A program made the position numbers and the translations under genes. A stretch of 64,000 bases of DNA from Cohnella endophytica. Its GTDB lineage: Bacteria; Bacillota; Bacilli; Paenibacillales; Paenibacillaceae. This document shows, one piece after another, positions 46,878 to 55,925 of the stretch. The stretch is from assembly GCF_003628305.1 (NCBI RefSeq), contig NZ_RBZM01000009.1, positions 1 through 64,000 on the forward strand, written 5' to 3'. Under the pieces are notes generated by a model. The model did not search any database. It was not told where the DNA came from and worked only from the letters and a program-made list of their open reading frames with translations. How positions within the stretch are numbered: the first letter of the stretch is position 1; each line of letters begins with the position of its first letter.

Positions 46878-47801
46878 TTACGATTGAAGCAAATGGTTTT
46901 TGATCAGAAAATCGCGCGAGGTTTTCGTAATATCCTTCTGCAAAATATCGACCTGGTACATCAGAGAGAGCATGTTCTCGTTCGTAATATACGGCGTCAA
47001 TCGCTCGAGCGTCCTCGCGATATCCGGATAACGCTTTAGCGTCGTTTCCAGGATGACCGGCGCTGCGTCGTAAGGAGGGAACACCTTGCGGTCGTCCTCC
47101 AGCAGGATCAGGTCGTTTTTTTTGATGCGGGGGTCGGAAGCCATCCCGACGGCTACGTCCACCCGTCCGTCCTTGACGGTTTGCGTCAACAAATCTGACT
47201 CGATCGCGACGACCTGGGAAGCGGACAGCGAGAACTCGTAGACGTGTTTCAGTCGTTCGAGACCGTCCTCGCGCCCCAAGTACTCGTTATTCGTAGCGAA
47301 CTTCATCTTCGGATTCTTGGTTCGGATGTAATTCGCCAAATCGCTGATTTTATAAATGTGCAGTTGCTCCGAAATGTCCTTACGCATCAGGAGAGCCCAA
47401 CTGCTGTTAAACGAGCTTTTAGGCAGCCAGACGATTCCTTTCTTCGCGTCTTCCAACGAAACCTCGCGATAGGACTCTTCCGGATTGTACAACGGAGATC
47501 GCTTGTGATAATAAATTCTGGCGGTCGACGTATATTCCCAGTACAAATCGGCGACCCTCGCTTCCATCGCCGTCCGTACCGCCTGGCTGTCCAGGAAAAC
47601 CATCTCGTTGACCTTGTAGCCTTCGTCCTTCAACAGCAGGGCGCTCATCTTCATGAGCAAATACTGTTCGGTAAGCGATTTGGATCCGAGGGTGATCGTC
47701 CCGCGAATGTTCGGAGGGGCCGATTCGTAGGGCTGCGCAGGTTCGGAACGGCAAGCAACGAGAGACAGACAGAAGACGAGCGGCAGTAACAACCGCATCA
47801 T
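46878..47801 (-). CDS. Second OpuC-type binding lipoprotein, coupled to a two-component system
   Basis: 307 residues. Lipobox CLSLVACRSEP, then ITLGSKSLTEQYLLMKMSALLLKDEG and ADLYWEYTSTARIYY, the OpuAC fold. Its ATG overlaps the regulator stop as ATGA, so it is made with the kinase and regulator rather than with the importer. It may present ligand to the kinase, or be a second binding protein for the importer. The pocket residues differ from the importer's own lipoprotein (DLYWEYTSTAR against DLYPEYTGTGL), so ligands could differ. Confidence 0.88.
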   Translation of the reverse strand: MMRLLLPLVFCLSLVACRSEPAQPYESAPPNIRGTITLGSKSLTEQYLLMKMSALLLKDEGYKVNEMVFLDSQAVRTAMEARVADLYWEYTSTARIYYHKRSPLYNPEESYREVSLEDAKKGIVWLPKSSFNSSWALLMRKDISEQLHIYKISDLANYIRTKNPKMKFATNNEYLGREDGLERLKHVYEFSLSASQVVAIESDLLTQTVKDGRVDVAVGMASDPRIKKNDLILLEDDRKVFPPYDAAPVILETTLKRYPDIARTLERLTPYITNENMLSLMYQVDILQKDITKTSRDFLIKNHLLQS

Positions 47802-49072
47802 CGGCTTATCCTCTTCATTTTATAAATCAACGCGTTTCGGGAAATGCCGAGAAGCTCGGCAGCTTTGCTCTGGTTTCCTCCCGTCTTGTCGAGGGCATCG
47901 ACGATCATTCTTTCTTCGACTTCCTCCAGCACGTCGTACAATCGGCCCTGAAGGGCGATATCCTCTTTCGACTTCATCGCCTTCCGAAGAACGGATTCGG
48001 GCAAATCGTTGATTTCGAGCGCGCCGTTGACCTTGAGCAGGTGCATCCGTTCGATCAAGTTCATCAGTTCGCTGATATTCCCTTGCCAAGGGAGTCCGAC
48101 GAACAGTTGCAACAGCTCGTCGGAGATCGCGAGCGGCTTTTCGTATTTTTCGTTCAACTGGTCCAGCTTATATTGCACGAGAAGCGGAATATCCTCGCGG
48201 CGTTCCCTAAGCGAAGGAATTTCCACCTCGACCAGGTTCAAGCGGTAATACAAATCATCCCGAAACCGGCCTTCCTTCACGAGCGCAAGAAGCGACTGGC
48301 TTGAGGAGGTAATCAGACGGACGTTAACCATGCGGATTTCGTTGGTGTCGGGGCATATAATCCGGTTCTCTTCTATCAATCGAAGCAAATGGGCTTGAAC
48401 AAGAGGCGTAAGGCTGCCGATTTCGTCCAGGAACAACGTGCCCCCGTCGGCCGCCTTCGCCTTGCCGGATGCTCCGAACAATTCCTTTTCGAGCAGCTTC
48501 TCCGGCATCGAGGCGCAATTCAAGCTCAAGAAAGGCTGATTCCGGTTCCTGCTGCGATCGTGCACCCATTTGGCCAGCGTCGTTTTTCCCGAGCCTCTCT
48601 CGCCGTAAAGCAACACCGGAGCATCCGTGCTCGCGATGCGGTCCAGCAATTCTCGCACCGTTTGCATGTTAGGACTCTTGAAGACGACGCCGCCCGTCAC
48701 GTCGTCGAGCGACTGATAGGATTCCCTGACGATATCCGCCAGTTGTTTCAGATCGAACGGCTTATTCAAGTAATCCGAAGCGCCCAGCTTCATCGCCAAT
48801 ACGGCGTTTTCTACGTTGCCGTATGCCGTGAGCATATATACTCTCGTTCGCGGCGACAGCTCCTTGATTTTTTTCAGAACCTCCAGGCCGGTCATGTCCG
48901 TCAGCATGAAATCAAGGATGACCACTCGTATGGGATGCTGTTGAAGCTTGCGTATGGCCGCTTTTCCGTCGTATGCCTCATAGGTTACGTAACCTTCGCG
49001 CTTCAGCTTCAACGCAATGTTGCGGCATAGCTTGATTTCGTCGTCCACGATCATTATGCCCGGCGTCGTCAT
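47798..49072 (-). CDS. NtrC-like response regulator lacking the GAFTGA loop
   Basis: 424 residues. Receiver domain with phospho-acceptor D54 (VILDFMLTD) and K104; AAA+ domain with Walker A GERGSGKT (157-164), Walker B TLFLDEIG, and the RFRDDLYYRLN arginine-finger region; C-terminal Fis-type helix-turn-helix (KTGGNQSKAAELLGISRNALIYKMKR). Where NtrC proteins read ELFGHEKGAFTGA plus a linker, this one reads ELFGASGKAKAADGGT (197-212). The whole L1 loop that grips sigma-54 is deleted. So it should not activate sigma-54 promoters and probably acts with sigma-A, as HupR or TyrR-like variants do. The start is set by the ATGA overlap with the kinase. Confidence 0.9.
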   Translation of the reverse strand: MTTPGIMIVDDEIKLCRNIALKLKREGYVTYEAYDGKAAIRKLQQHPIRVVILDFMLTDMTGLEVLKKIKELSPRTRVYMLTAYGNVENAVLAMKLGASDYLNKPFDLKQLADIVRESYQSLDDVTGGVVFKSPNMQTVRELLDRIASTDAPVLLYGERGSGKTTLAKWVHDRSRNRNQPFLSLNCASMPEKLLEKELFGASGKAKAADGGTLFLDEIGSLTPLVQAHLLRLIEENRIICPDTNEIRMVNVRLITSSSQSLLALVKEGRFRDDLYYRLNLVEVEIPSLRERREDIPLLVQYKLDQLNEKYEKPLAISDELLQLFVGLPWQGNISELMNLIERMHLLKVNGALEINDLPESVLRKAMKSKEDIALQGRLYDVLEEVEERMIVDALDKTGGNQSKAAELLGISRNALIYKMKRISR

Positions 49073-51114
49073 TCGTGCTCCTCCTTCGTCTTCCTGGGAA
49101 ATCGGCACCTGACCGTCGTTCCCTTATTCGGTTCGCTGTAGATGTCCATGCTTCCCCCATGCTCCGTCATAATGTCCCTTGCGATCGATAAACCAAGACC
49201 GCTGCCTTGCTCCTTCGTAGAGAAGAAGGGATTGAACAACCAACGTAAATGCTCTTCCGATATGCCTTCGCCTTCGTCCGCGATTTCCGTCCATACTTCT
49301 CGCTCGGTCGATCCGATCCGGATAACGATCTTGCCGCCTTCCGGCATCGCTTCCATGCTATTGACGATCAGGTTCAGGAACACCTGAATCAGTTTGTTCG
49401 TGTTTCCTTCGATGACCGGAACGTCCGATTCGAACTCCCGTTTGATCTCGATTTTCTTTTCGTTGAATTTGATGCGCAACAAGTGGAGCACGCGGTCGAG
49501 TAGCCGGTCCAAATGGGCAGGCCCTGCTTTCTCTTGCTTCGTTCTAGCCAACGTCAGAAATTCGTTCACGATGGACGTCATCCGGCCGATCTCGCCGTCG
49601 ATGTCGTTAACGAGCGTCGGAACCCACTCCGAATCGGGGCTCAGCTCCAACTCCTCCTTCAGCAGTTCGGAAGAGCTGGACAGAACGGCCAGCGGATTTT
49701 TGAGCTCGTGCGCGATGCCCGTCGTAATCTGGCCGATCAACGCCAATTGCTCGCTTTGTTTTACGTGGGCTTCCAGCATCCGAATCTGGGAAATATCCTG
49801 AACGACGGCGAGTACCCCGTCATAGAACGAAGCGCTGACGACCTTCAGTATTCGCGAGGCGCCGTCCGCGCCGGTCCATGTCGCTTCTTGCTCCTCGGCA
49901 CGCATCGTAAGGAAGTCATACGCCGGTAGCTCCGACAGCCGTTTGCCTTCCCATTCCGACTCCGACGACCCGAACATATTGACCCACTTCCGGTTGACGC
50001 GGGTCACCTCGCCTCGTCCGTTTATCGTTATCAAAGCGTAAGGTATCCCCTCGATAATTTCCTGCTGGAAGCGATGGGAACGGTTGACGCGCTCGCTCAT
50101 GTCCTGGAGCGCCCTGATCAGTTCCCCGATCTCGTCCTTGCGTTTCATTAACGGTTCGGGAAGCGATGCTTGTGCCTTCTGGCTTTGGATTCGCTGGGCG
50201 AACTTCGTCAACCTGAGGATCGGCACGATGATTTGCCTGCCCCCGATCAGAATCAAACAAATTATAAAGGCGAAGAAGCAGAGATAGCTATATGTGAGTG
50301 CCGTCGAAAGCGTTTGCACGGGCGCGAAAGCGAATCTCTCCGGAACGCCGAGCGCGAGCCCCCAGTTTTCGCGCATTGTCTGATAAGTCATGACGCTTTG
50401 CGTGCCCCGGTACGCTTCCTGAACCGATCCGGAATCTCCCCGGAGGAGCAGCTTGACGATCGGTTCTCCGGAGAAGTCGAGGTTCCAATCGTCGTCCGCG
50501 GTCGATGCGATGACGCGGCCCTCATCGTCGATCATGAAGCCGAAGCCTTCGCGAGTCTCGCTCGTGCTACGCAAAATATTCGATAGAAAGTTACGGCTGA
50601 GTTCGGCGACGAGCGCGCCTTGGAAGCGGCGATCGTCATAGAAGACGGGTATAGCGACCGTTACGGATTTCTCCGAACGTACGTTAGAGATGAGTCCCGA
50701 CACGACGTACGTATAGCTCCACTTAACATGATCGAATTTCGGGTATTCGAAATCGACGCCTTCGATTTGCGGTCGGAATGGCGCCTCGAATTTCATTCGC
50801 TTGTCGGTATCCAGGAAATAGATCGACTGGATGATCGTGCTCTTGGAAATCGCTTGTTTCGCTCGCGCATAGGCCGCCGGGAGATCCAGTGCATGCTGGT
50901 CCGACAAACCGGCCACGAGTTGAAGCTGGGATACGACGTCGTTGATCTCGCTGTTCATCCGGTTGACGATCAGCTCGGCCATGATTTCGTTGTTCTCGAT
51001 AATGTTGCGCTGCATGACCTTCTCGGAATAACGAACGATTCCCTGATGGATGGCCAGCGTCGGAAAAACGAGAACGAGGATGAAGACGAGCAAGTATTTA
51101 CGGGTCATTTTCAT
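49069..51114 (-). CDS. Membrane sensor histidine kinase with Cache and PAS domains
   Basis: About 681 residues. Helix near 5-25, a large external dCache-like domain (about 35-270), a second helix (YLCFFAFIICLILIGG), HAMP (about 305-355), a PAS domain (YALITINGRGEVTRVNRKWV), then HisKA with the phospho-histidine in GIAHELKNPLAVLSSS and HATPase with N box NLIVNSMEAM and G2 GSGLGLSIARD. It resembles NtrB/AtoS-type kinases and is the partner of the NtrC-like regulator it overlaps. ATG 51114 is chosen 12 nt after GAGGTG. The Cache domain probably senses an external small molecule or a loaded binding protein. Confidence 0.92.
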   Translation of the reverse strand: MKMTRKYLLVFILVLVFPTLAIHQGIVRYSEKVMQRNIIENNEIMAELIVNRMNSEINDVVSQLQLVAGLSDQHALDLPAAYARAKQAISKSTIIQSIYFLDTDKRMKFEAPFRPQIEGVDFEYPKFDHVKWSYTYVVSGLISNVRSEKSVTVAIPVFYDDRRFQGALVAELSRNFLSNILRSTSETREGFGFMIDDEGRVIASTADDDWNLDFSGEPIVKLLLRGDSGSVQEAYRGTQSVMTYQTMRENWGLALGVPERFAFAPVQTLSTALTYSYLCFFAFIICLILIGGRQIIVPILRLTKFAQRIQSQKAQASLPEPLMKRKDEIGELIRALQDMSERVNRSHRFQQEIIEGIPYALITINGRGEVTRVNRKWVNMFGSSESEWEGKRLSELPAYDFLTMRAEEQEATWTGADGASRILKVVSASFYDGVLAVVQDISQIRMLEAHVKQSEQLALIGQITTGIAHELKNPLAVLSSSSELLKEELELSPDSEWVPTLVNDIDGEIGRMTSIVNEFLTLARTKQEKAGPAHLDRLLDRVLHLLRIKFNEKKIEIKREFESDVPVIEGNTNKLIQVFLNLIVNSMEAMPEGGKIVIRIGSTEREVWTEIADEGEGISEEHLRWLFNPFFSTKEQGSGLGLSIARDIMTEHGGSMDIYSEPNKGTTVRCRFPRKTKEEHE

Positions 51115-51193
51115 ACGTGCATTGTACACCTCGCGACTCCTATTAGACAACTGCCGTAATCATCCCTGTTCGCCCCGGATACGGACAACGAAC

Positions 51194-51223
51194 AATCCCC
51201 CCGGTTGCGGCTTCGGGAGGATT
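51194..51223 (-). terminator. Probable terminator after the FGGY kinase
   Basis: On the minus strand AATCCTCCCG pairs imperfectly with CGGGGGGATT around GAAGCCGCAAC; only a weak GTTCGTT tail follows. Confidence 0.5.
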
Positions 51224-51236
51224 ATCGTCGTTTGCT

Positions 51237-52670
51237 TCAACCGAAAATCGGATAAGACTTCTTCAGAACTTCGTCCGTGTAAGTCGTCAAATGGCGATAC
51301 ACTTCATCGTTCATTTTACGATACAGCGACGTATGCTCAGGATCGGGCAGAAAAGTATCCCGGACATTCACCATTTGTTTAATCGCTGTCTCGTAATTGT
51401 CATAAGCGCCTAGAGCGACCGCGACGCATATGGCGGCGCCGAGGCTTGCGGAGCCCGTTACGATGTTCCTGGAAGTTGGAATGCCGAACACGTCGGCGAA
51501 AATTTGCATGAAGAGGGAACTGTTCGAGCCGCCGCCCGAGATAATGAGACGATCCAAACGGATATCGAGTTCTTGAGTCATCGCATCCGCGTGATTTTTA
51601 ATCGTCAGCGCGATCCCTTCCAAAATGGAGCGATACATATGAGCACCCGTATGCCGCCCGTCGAAGCCGATCATTAGCCCCTTCTTGAACGGCTCGTTCG
51701 CCGAAGCCAGCCAATCCATTACCGTCATCAAGCCGTTACTGCCGGCCGGAACCTTCTCGGCTTCCCGGTTCAAATACTCTTCCGCGATCATGCCTAACGC
51801 TTTCGCCTTCAACGCGATTTCGTCGCCCAACAGCTTCTCGAACCAACTGACCGTCCACATTCCCCTTCGGATGCCATTGCTTTCATAGAGATAACCGTTA
51901 GGCAAGGAAGCGAAATTCACCCAAAAGTTTTTCGCGTCTTTCGGATTAGTAGGCCCGTGAACCATGGCGGCAATGTACGTGCCCAACGACACGAGCGCGG
52001 TATTGCCGCTTAGTGATCCGGCTCCCAAAGCCTCTACCGCTTTATCGTTCGCCGACGCGATGACGGGAAGTCCTTCCGGAAACCCGGTCGCCCGAGCCGC
52101 TTCCGCGCACACGCTTCCGAGTATCGTACCCGGCATATGCAAATCGAACAGCATGTCGCGCGGGATGTTTTTGCTTCTGATAATCTCTTCGTCTTCGCTC
52201 CACTGCCAAGTATCCGTGTCGATCGGCCACTGGCCTTGATAATTCGCGGCGGTATCGTTAAACCGGCCGGTAAACCGATGAGTCATGTAGCCGGTCGTCG
52301 TGGTGACGTATTTGACGTTATCGTTCTCGTGCTCGTATGGCTTGGAGACTCGGACATCCATCCAGCTCATGACGGGAGATGCGAGCGTTCCGTCGGCTTG
52401 CAGCAGCACCCGGCAGAAACGGATCGTGCATAGCCCCATCCCGATGATATCCTCGGGTTTGCCGGGGAAACGAGCCATCGCTTCCCGGCTCGCGACGACG
52501 ATCGAATCCCACAGGTCGTCGTCCGGATGCTCTACGTAACCAGGCTTCCGCATAATCATCGGTTTGAGCGGCTGCTTTCCTTCGCTGACGATATTTCCCT
52601 TAAGATCGAAGATGACGACCTTCGAGCTTTGGGAGCCCCCATCCACGCCGATTATATATTTGTTTTCCAT
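51237..52670 (-). CDS. FGGY-family carbohydrate kinase
   Basis: 477 residues, cytosolic. Phosphate-binding GVDGGSQSSKVVIFD at the N-terminus, the FGGY-like segment IISGGGSNSSLFMQIFADVFG with ATP contacts, and the catalytic Asp probably in ANDKAVEALGAGS. It is closer to xylulokinase/unknown sugar kinases than to GlpK, lacking the GlpK-typical HFR motif as far as I can see. It is the last gene in the GlpP-linked operon, following the FAD enzyme by 13 nt. Substrate: a ketose, polyol or dihydroxyacetone-like compound. Confidence 0.85.
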   Translation of the reverse strand: MENKYIIGVDGGSQSSKVVIFDLKGNIVSEGKQPLKPMIMRKPGYVEHPDDDLWDSIVVASREAMARFPGKPEDIIGMGLCTIRFCRVLLQADGTLASPVMSWMDVRVSKPYEHENDNVKYVTTTTGYMTHRFTGRFNDTAANYQGQWPIDTDTWQWSEDEEIIRSKNIPRDMLFDLHMPGTILGSVCAEAARATGFPEGLPVIASANDKAVEALGAGSLSGNTALVSLGTYIAAMVHGPTNPKDAKNFWVNFASLPNGYLYESNGIRRGMWTVSWFEKLLGDEIALKAKALGMIAEEYLNREAEKVPAGSNGLMTVMDWLASANEPFKKGLMIGFDGRHTGAHMYRSILEGIALTIKNHADAMTQELDIRLDRLIISGGGSNSSLFMQIFADVFGIPTSRNIVTGSASLGAAICVAVALGAYDNYETAIKQMVNVRDTFLPDPEHTSLYRKMNDEVYRHLTTYTDEVLKKSYPIFG

Positions 52671-52683
52671 GTCATCCGTCCGT

Positions 52684-54126
52684 TCATTTGATCGGAATAA
52701 TCGTTCCCGCGTTCATAATGCCTTTCGGATCGAACGCTTTTTTGAGCGTGTCCAGCACGTAGTAGGAAGAACCGTACTCCTGCTCGATGAAATGAGATCT
52801 GTATTTGCCGACTCCGTGGTGGTGGCACATGGAGCCGCCCGCCTTCAGCGTCTCTTCGACGATGATATCTTGAATCGGCATGTGATATTTGGTAATTTCC
52901 TGTTCCGGTCGAATATCGACGAGATTGTAATAGTAGACGAAATACATGTTCGTTCCGTTCAAATAGCTATGGGAGGAATGTCCGCCCAACAACGTGAGAT
53001 CGGGAATTTCCTTGCGAATGCGGGCGATGCTGTTCTCGTAAATCGCATTGATGATGTCCCAGTTGCCGGATACTTCCGTCGTGAAACCGAGATTTTGCGT
53101 TTCGCGGATTTCGACGCGCTCTTCGGCGACCTTCTTCGGATCCCAGTTGAGATGGTCGAACCATTCCTGGATGTATCTCGTTTCAACGGGCTTACACTCT
53201 TCGTGCTTCTCGATGATCTCCGTAATGGCCGCGGCCGTCGCCTCCGCGATCGCCTTCGGACCTTCCGCCATGAAAATCAGGACGCAACGTCCTCCCGAGA
53301 AACGCGAGAAATGATAAGCGCCGTCTTCCGGATCGTACAGGCGAGCTACGGATGGACGGTAGCCGTTCACCATCACTTCGCGCAGAACCTCGAAGCCGGT
53401 TTTCATGTTATCGAGCGTGTAGCCGATGAGGATATTGTTTTCCGGCATGTACTTGAAGATTTTGACGGTCACTTCCGTAATATAGCACAACGCGCCTTCG
53501 TTGCCGATGATGACGTGGCGAATGTCCGGGCCCGCGGCTCTGCGGGGCACGTTCTTGATCCGCGTCGTTTCGCCGTTCGGGAACACGGCTTCCAGACCGA
53601 CGACCATATCCTCGATTCCGCCGTACAGCGTCGAGAATTGTCCGATGCTCCGCGTCGCGACGAGACCGCCCATTTGGGCAAGCGGTTTCGATTGCGGAGA
53701 ATGTCCAGTCGTATAGCCTTGGGCGCGCAACTCGTTTTCCAAACGCTCCAGATTTACGCCGCACTGCGCGGTAACCAGCATATTGTACGTATCGATTTTG
53801 ATGATCTCGTTCATGCCGGAGCCGTCGATGACGACCGAATCTTTGACTGCCGTTTCCAGACCGCCTTCCGTGGCCGATCCGCCCGTTCTCGGAACCGCGT
53901 TCAAGTTGTTGTCGTTCATGAACTTCAGCACTTTGGCTACTTCTTCCGTGCTTTTGACTTTGACGACCGCCGCCGGAATCGGACGGGTGAATACGCCGCA
54001 GATGCTCTCGTATTTGCGGAAGCGGTCGATGCTGCTTTCCTTCAGGACGTTCTCGTCCGTAATGACGCGCTCCTTGCCGACGATGCCGATCAAATGATTT
54101 ACGATTTCGTTTCTGGAAAGACTCAT
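52684..54126 (-). CDS. FAD-linked oxidase with alkylglycerone-phosphate-synthase-like HHH motif
   Basis: About 480 residues, VAO/PCMH fold. The FAD-binding_4 domain has VPRTGGSATEGGLE, YGGIEDMVVGLEAVFPNG and GPDIRHVIIGNEGALCYITEVTVKI. The C-terminal domain ends in CHHHGVGKYRSHFIEQEYG and LDTLKKAFDPKGIMNAGTI. HHHGVGK is the active-site motif of alkyldihydroxyacetone-phosphate synthase, while the length and context are closer to bacterial glycolate-oxidase-like enzymes. Either a 2-hydroxy-acid or polyol oxidation or an ether-lipid-like reaction is possible. ATG 54126 (MSLSRNE) is favoured over 54135, which touches AAGGAG. Confidence 0.85.
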   Translation of the reverse strand: MSLSRNEIVNHLIGIVGKERVITDENVLKESSIDRFRKYESICGVFTRPIPAAVVKVKSTEEVAKVLKFMNDNNLNAVPRTGGSATEGGLETAVKDSVVIDGSGMNEIIKIDTYNMLVTAQCGVNLERLENELRAQGYTTGHSPQSKPLAQMGGLVATRSIGQFSTLYGGIEDMVVGLEAVFPNGETTRIKNVPRRAAGPDIRHVIIGNEGALCYITEVTVKIFKYMPENNILIGYTLDNMKTGFEVLREVMVNGYRPSVARLYDPEDGAYHFSRFSGGRCVLIFMAEGPKAIAEATAAAITEIIEKHEECKPVETRYIQEWFDHLNWDPKKVAEERVEIRETQNLGFTTEVSGNWDIINAIYENSIARIRKEIPDLTLLGGHSSHSYLNGTNMYFVYYYNLVDIRPEQEITKYHMPIQDIIVEETLKAGGSMCHHHGVGKYRSHFIEQEYGSSYYVLDTLKKAFDPKGIMNAGTIIPIK

Positions 54127-54195
54127 ATTTGCCATTCTCCTTTTTTCGTTAACGATAGTTGATGACGCTGGATGAAAACCGTAAAGGATTATCGG

Positions 54196-54972
54196 TTAAC
54201 GGACGAGATATCCTCCGTCTACTACGAGCAAGTGGCCGTTCACGTAATCGGACGCCCTGCTGGCCAAGTACACAGTCGCCCCCATCAAATCGAGCGATTC
54301 GCCCCAACGGTTCGCCGGTATGTGATCCAACACCCGTTTGTTGGTTTCCGGGTTGCTTCGCGTCTGGAGCGTAATGTCCGTCGCGTAATAGCCCGGGGCG
54401 ATGCCGTTGACCTGAATATTGTATTGCGCTAGCTCGTCGCAATACGCTTTCGTGAAACCCGCCAGGCCGTGCTTGGTTGCGGCATAAGCCGGAGACCATT
54501 GCCCGCCGAGGTACGAGAATAAGGAACAAATGTTGATAATTTTACCGCTCCGTTGCGGAATCATTTGCTTCGATGCCTCGTAACTGAGTTCGAATGCCGC
54601 CGTCAGGTTGACCGCGATCATCGGATCCCATTGCTCCCGGCCGAATTCTTCGACCGGAGCCAATTTGCATATGCCCGCGCTGTTCACCAGAATGTCGACC
54701 GAACCGAAAGCTTCGGCGCAGCCGTCGATAATGCGCTTCGCCGTGCCCTTCTCGGTAATGTCGGCTTTCATGAACGCCATGCGGACGCCTTCGGCTTCGA
54801 TCAACTTCCGCGTCGTGCCGTCGTCTTCCATCAGGCTCGGGACGAATATATTGGCGCCGGCTTTAGCGAGCGCGAGCGCGAACGTCTGCCCCAGTCCCGT
54901 GTTTCCTCCCGTGACGATGGCGTTCTTGCCTTTCAGAGAGAAAAAATCCATCGAAAAATCCGTTACTGCCAT
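54196..54972 (-). CDS. Short-chain dehydrogenase/reductase
   Basis: 258 residues. NAD(P) motif TGGNTGLGQTFALAL, NSAG, catalytic Ser in ICSLFSYLGG and YAATKHGLAG (Tyr and Lys). It resembles KduD-like 2-keto-sugar or gluconate 5-dehydrogenases. GAGGGGGC precedes the ATG. First gene after the GlpP-type leader hairpin; the FAD enzyme follows after about 60-70 nt. Probably interconverts a polyol and a ketose or a sugar acid in the same pathway. Confidence 0.9.
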   Translation of the reverse strand: MAVTDFSMDFFSLKGKNAIVTGGNTGLGQTFALALAKAGANIFVPSLMEDDGTTRKLIEAEGVRMAFMKADITEKGTAKRIIDGCAEAFGSVDILVNSAGICKLAPVEEFGREQWDPMIAVNLTAAFELSYEASKQMIPQRSGKIINICSLFSYLGGQWSPAYAATKHGLAGFTKAYCDELAQYNIQVNGIAPGYYATDITLQTRSNPETNKRVLDHIPANRWGESLDLMGATVYLASRASDYVNGHLLVVDGGYLVR

Positions 54973-55034
54973 ATCGCTGCCCCCTCGGTCAAAGTTCTTA
55001 TTCCATGTTTCCTCGCGAATGGTCGCCTAAACGT

Positions 55035-55099
55035 AAAAAAGGAGAGAGAAAAGCAAATTTCCACAGAATTCTCCTGTAGAAAATTACTTTTCTCTCTCC
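55035..55099 (-). terminator. Long leader terminator, probable GlpP antitermination target
   Basis: On the minus strand GGAGAGAGAAAAG pairs with CTTTTCTCTCTCC, with a paired inner stem (AATTTTCTACAG / CTGTGGAAATT), then TTTTTT. It lies between glpP and the SDR gene, where GlpP-type proteins allow read-through in response to glycerol 3-phosphate. Confidence 0.85.
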
Positions 55100-55171
55100 G
55101 CTAGTAATTTAATTTCAATTTAGCTTACGCTCGGCGTTTTGTCAATTCGAAATTCGAAAACGGTTACATCG

Positions 55172-55738
55172 TCACATCGACCACACGCTGACGTTCGTCG
55201 ACGAGATCGCCGTAGCTCCCGCTTTTAATGCGGCTACGACATCTTCTTTATCGCAGACGAGCCCGCCCGCGATGATCGGGATATTAACCATCTCCGCGAC
55301 CCAAGAAATAACCTTGGGCATCCCGCCCGGCAACGTTTCGATGCAATCCGGTTGCGAGATCTGGATTTGCTTCTCTATGTTGCGGAAGGAGAACGAGTCG
55401 ATCAGGAAGAGCCTGTGAATCGTAAGCAGCCCTTGAGCTTTGGCCGCTTTGATCATCGCCGCTTTGGAGCTGAGAATGCCGTCCGCTTCGGTATGATGCT
55501 TCATGAATTCGACGACGATTTCCTTGCTTGAAAAGCCTTCGATGAGATCGACGTTGACGAATACGATTTTACCGTCATCCTTCAGCTTCTTTACGATATT
55601 CGCGACGTTCATCACGTTTCCGTACAAGACGAACACGATCCTGCTCTCGTTGGCCGCGACCGATTTTAGTCCTTCGTCGTCCTTGATTCCCGGAATAACG
55701 GGGTTCTCTTCCAATATTTTATAAAATGCTCGGCTCAT
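55172..55738 (-). CDS. glpP: Glycerol-3-phosphate-responsive antiterminator
   Basis: 188-189 residues, TIM-barrel GlpP family: NPVIPGIKDDEGL, IVFVNVDLIEGFSSKEIVVEFM, DGILSSKAAMIKAAKAQGL, LPGGMPKVISWV and PIIAGGLVCDKEDV. GlpP binds glycerol 3-phosphate and mRNA leaders to prevent termination. ATG 55738 directly follows GGAGGAGC. In B. subtilis it controls glpFK and glpD; here those genes are absent and the operon downstream is SDR, FAD enzyme and FGGY kinase, so it may be a paralogue tuned to another phosphate ester. A TATAAT (55780-55785) lies upstream. Confidence 0.93.
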   Translation of the reverse strand: MSRAFYKILEENPVIPGIKDDEGLKSVAANESRIVFVLYGNVMNVANIVKKLKDDGKIVFVNVDLIEGFSSKEIVVEFMKHHTEADGILSSKAAMIKAAKAQGLLTIHRLFLIDSFSFRNIEKQIQISQPDCIETLPGGMPKVISWVAEMVNIPIIAGGLVCDKEDVVAALKAGATAISSTNVSVWSM

Positions 55739-55840
55739 ATGCTCCTCCATGGAAGTACTTTTGTTCACCTTACGAACTGATTATACCATCAAGGTCACGA
55801 TCGATCAGCTAGCGACGATTTGCCGAACCTTCAATCAAAT

Positions 55841-55885
55841 TAAAACCCCGCCCCACCTCCGTCGATCCGGAAGTGAAACGGGGTT
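55841..55885 (-). terminator. Intrinsic terminator after the purine permease
   Basis: On the minus strand AACCCCG and CGGGGTT form the base of a longer stem (CTTCCG / CGGAGG inside), followed by TTAATTT. Confidence 0.75.
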
Positions 55886-55925
55886 GATTTATGCCATGAA
55901 CCTTTCGGTCCATTAATGCTGCAGC

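Noticed and set aside
52564..54162. 532-codon plus-strand frame opposite the FAD enzyme
   Set aside because: Antisense shadow; the minus frame has all the FAD-binding motifs, while the plus frame is rich in Arg, Asp and His without a recognisable fold.
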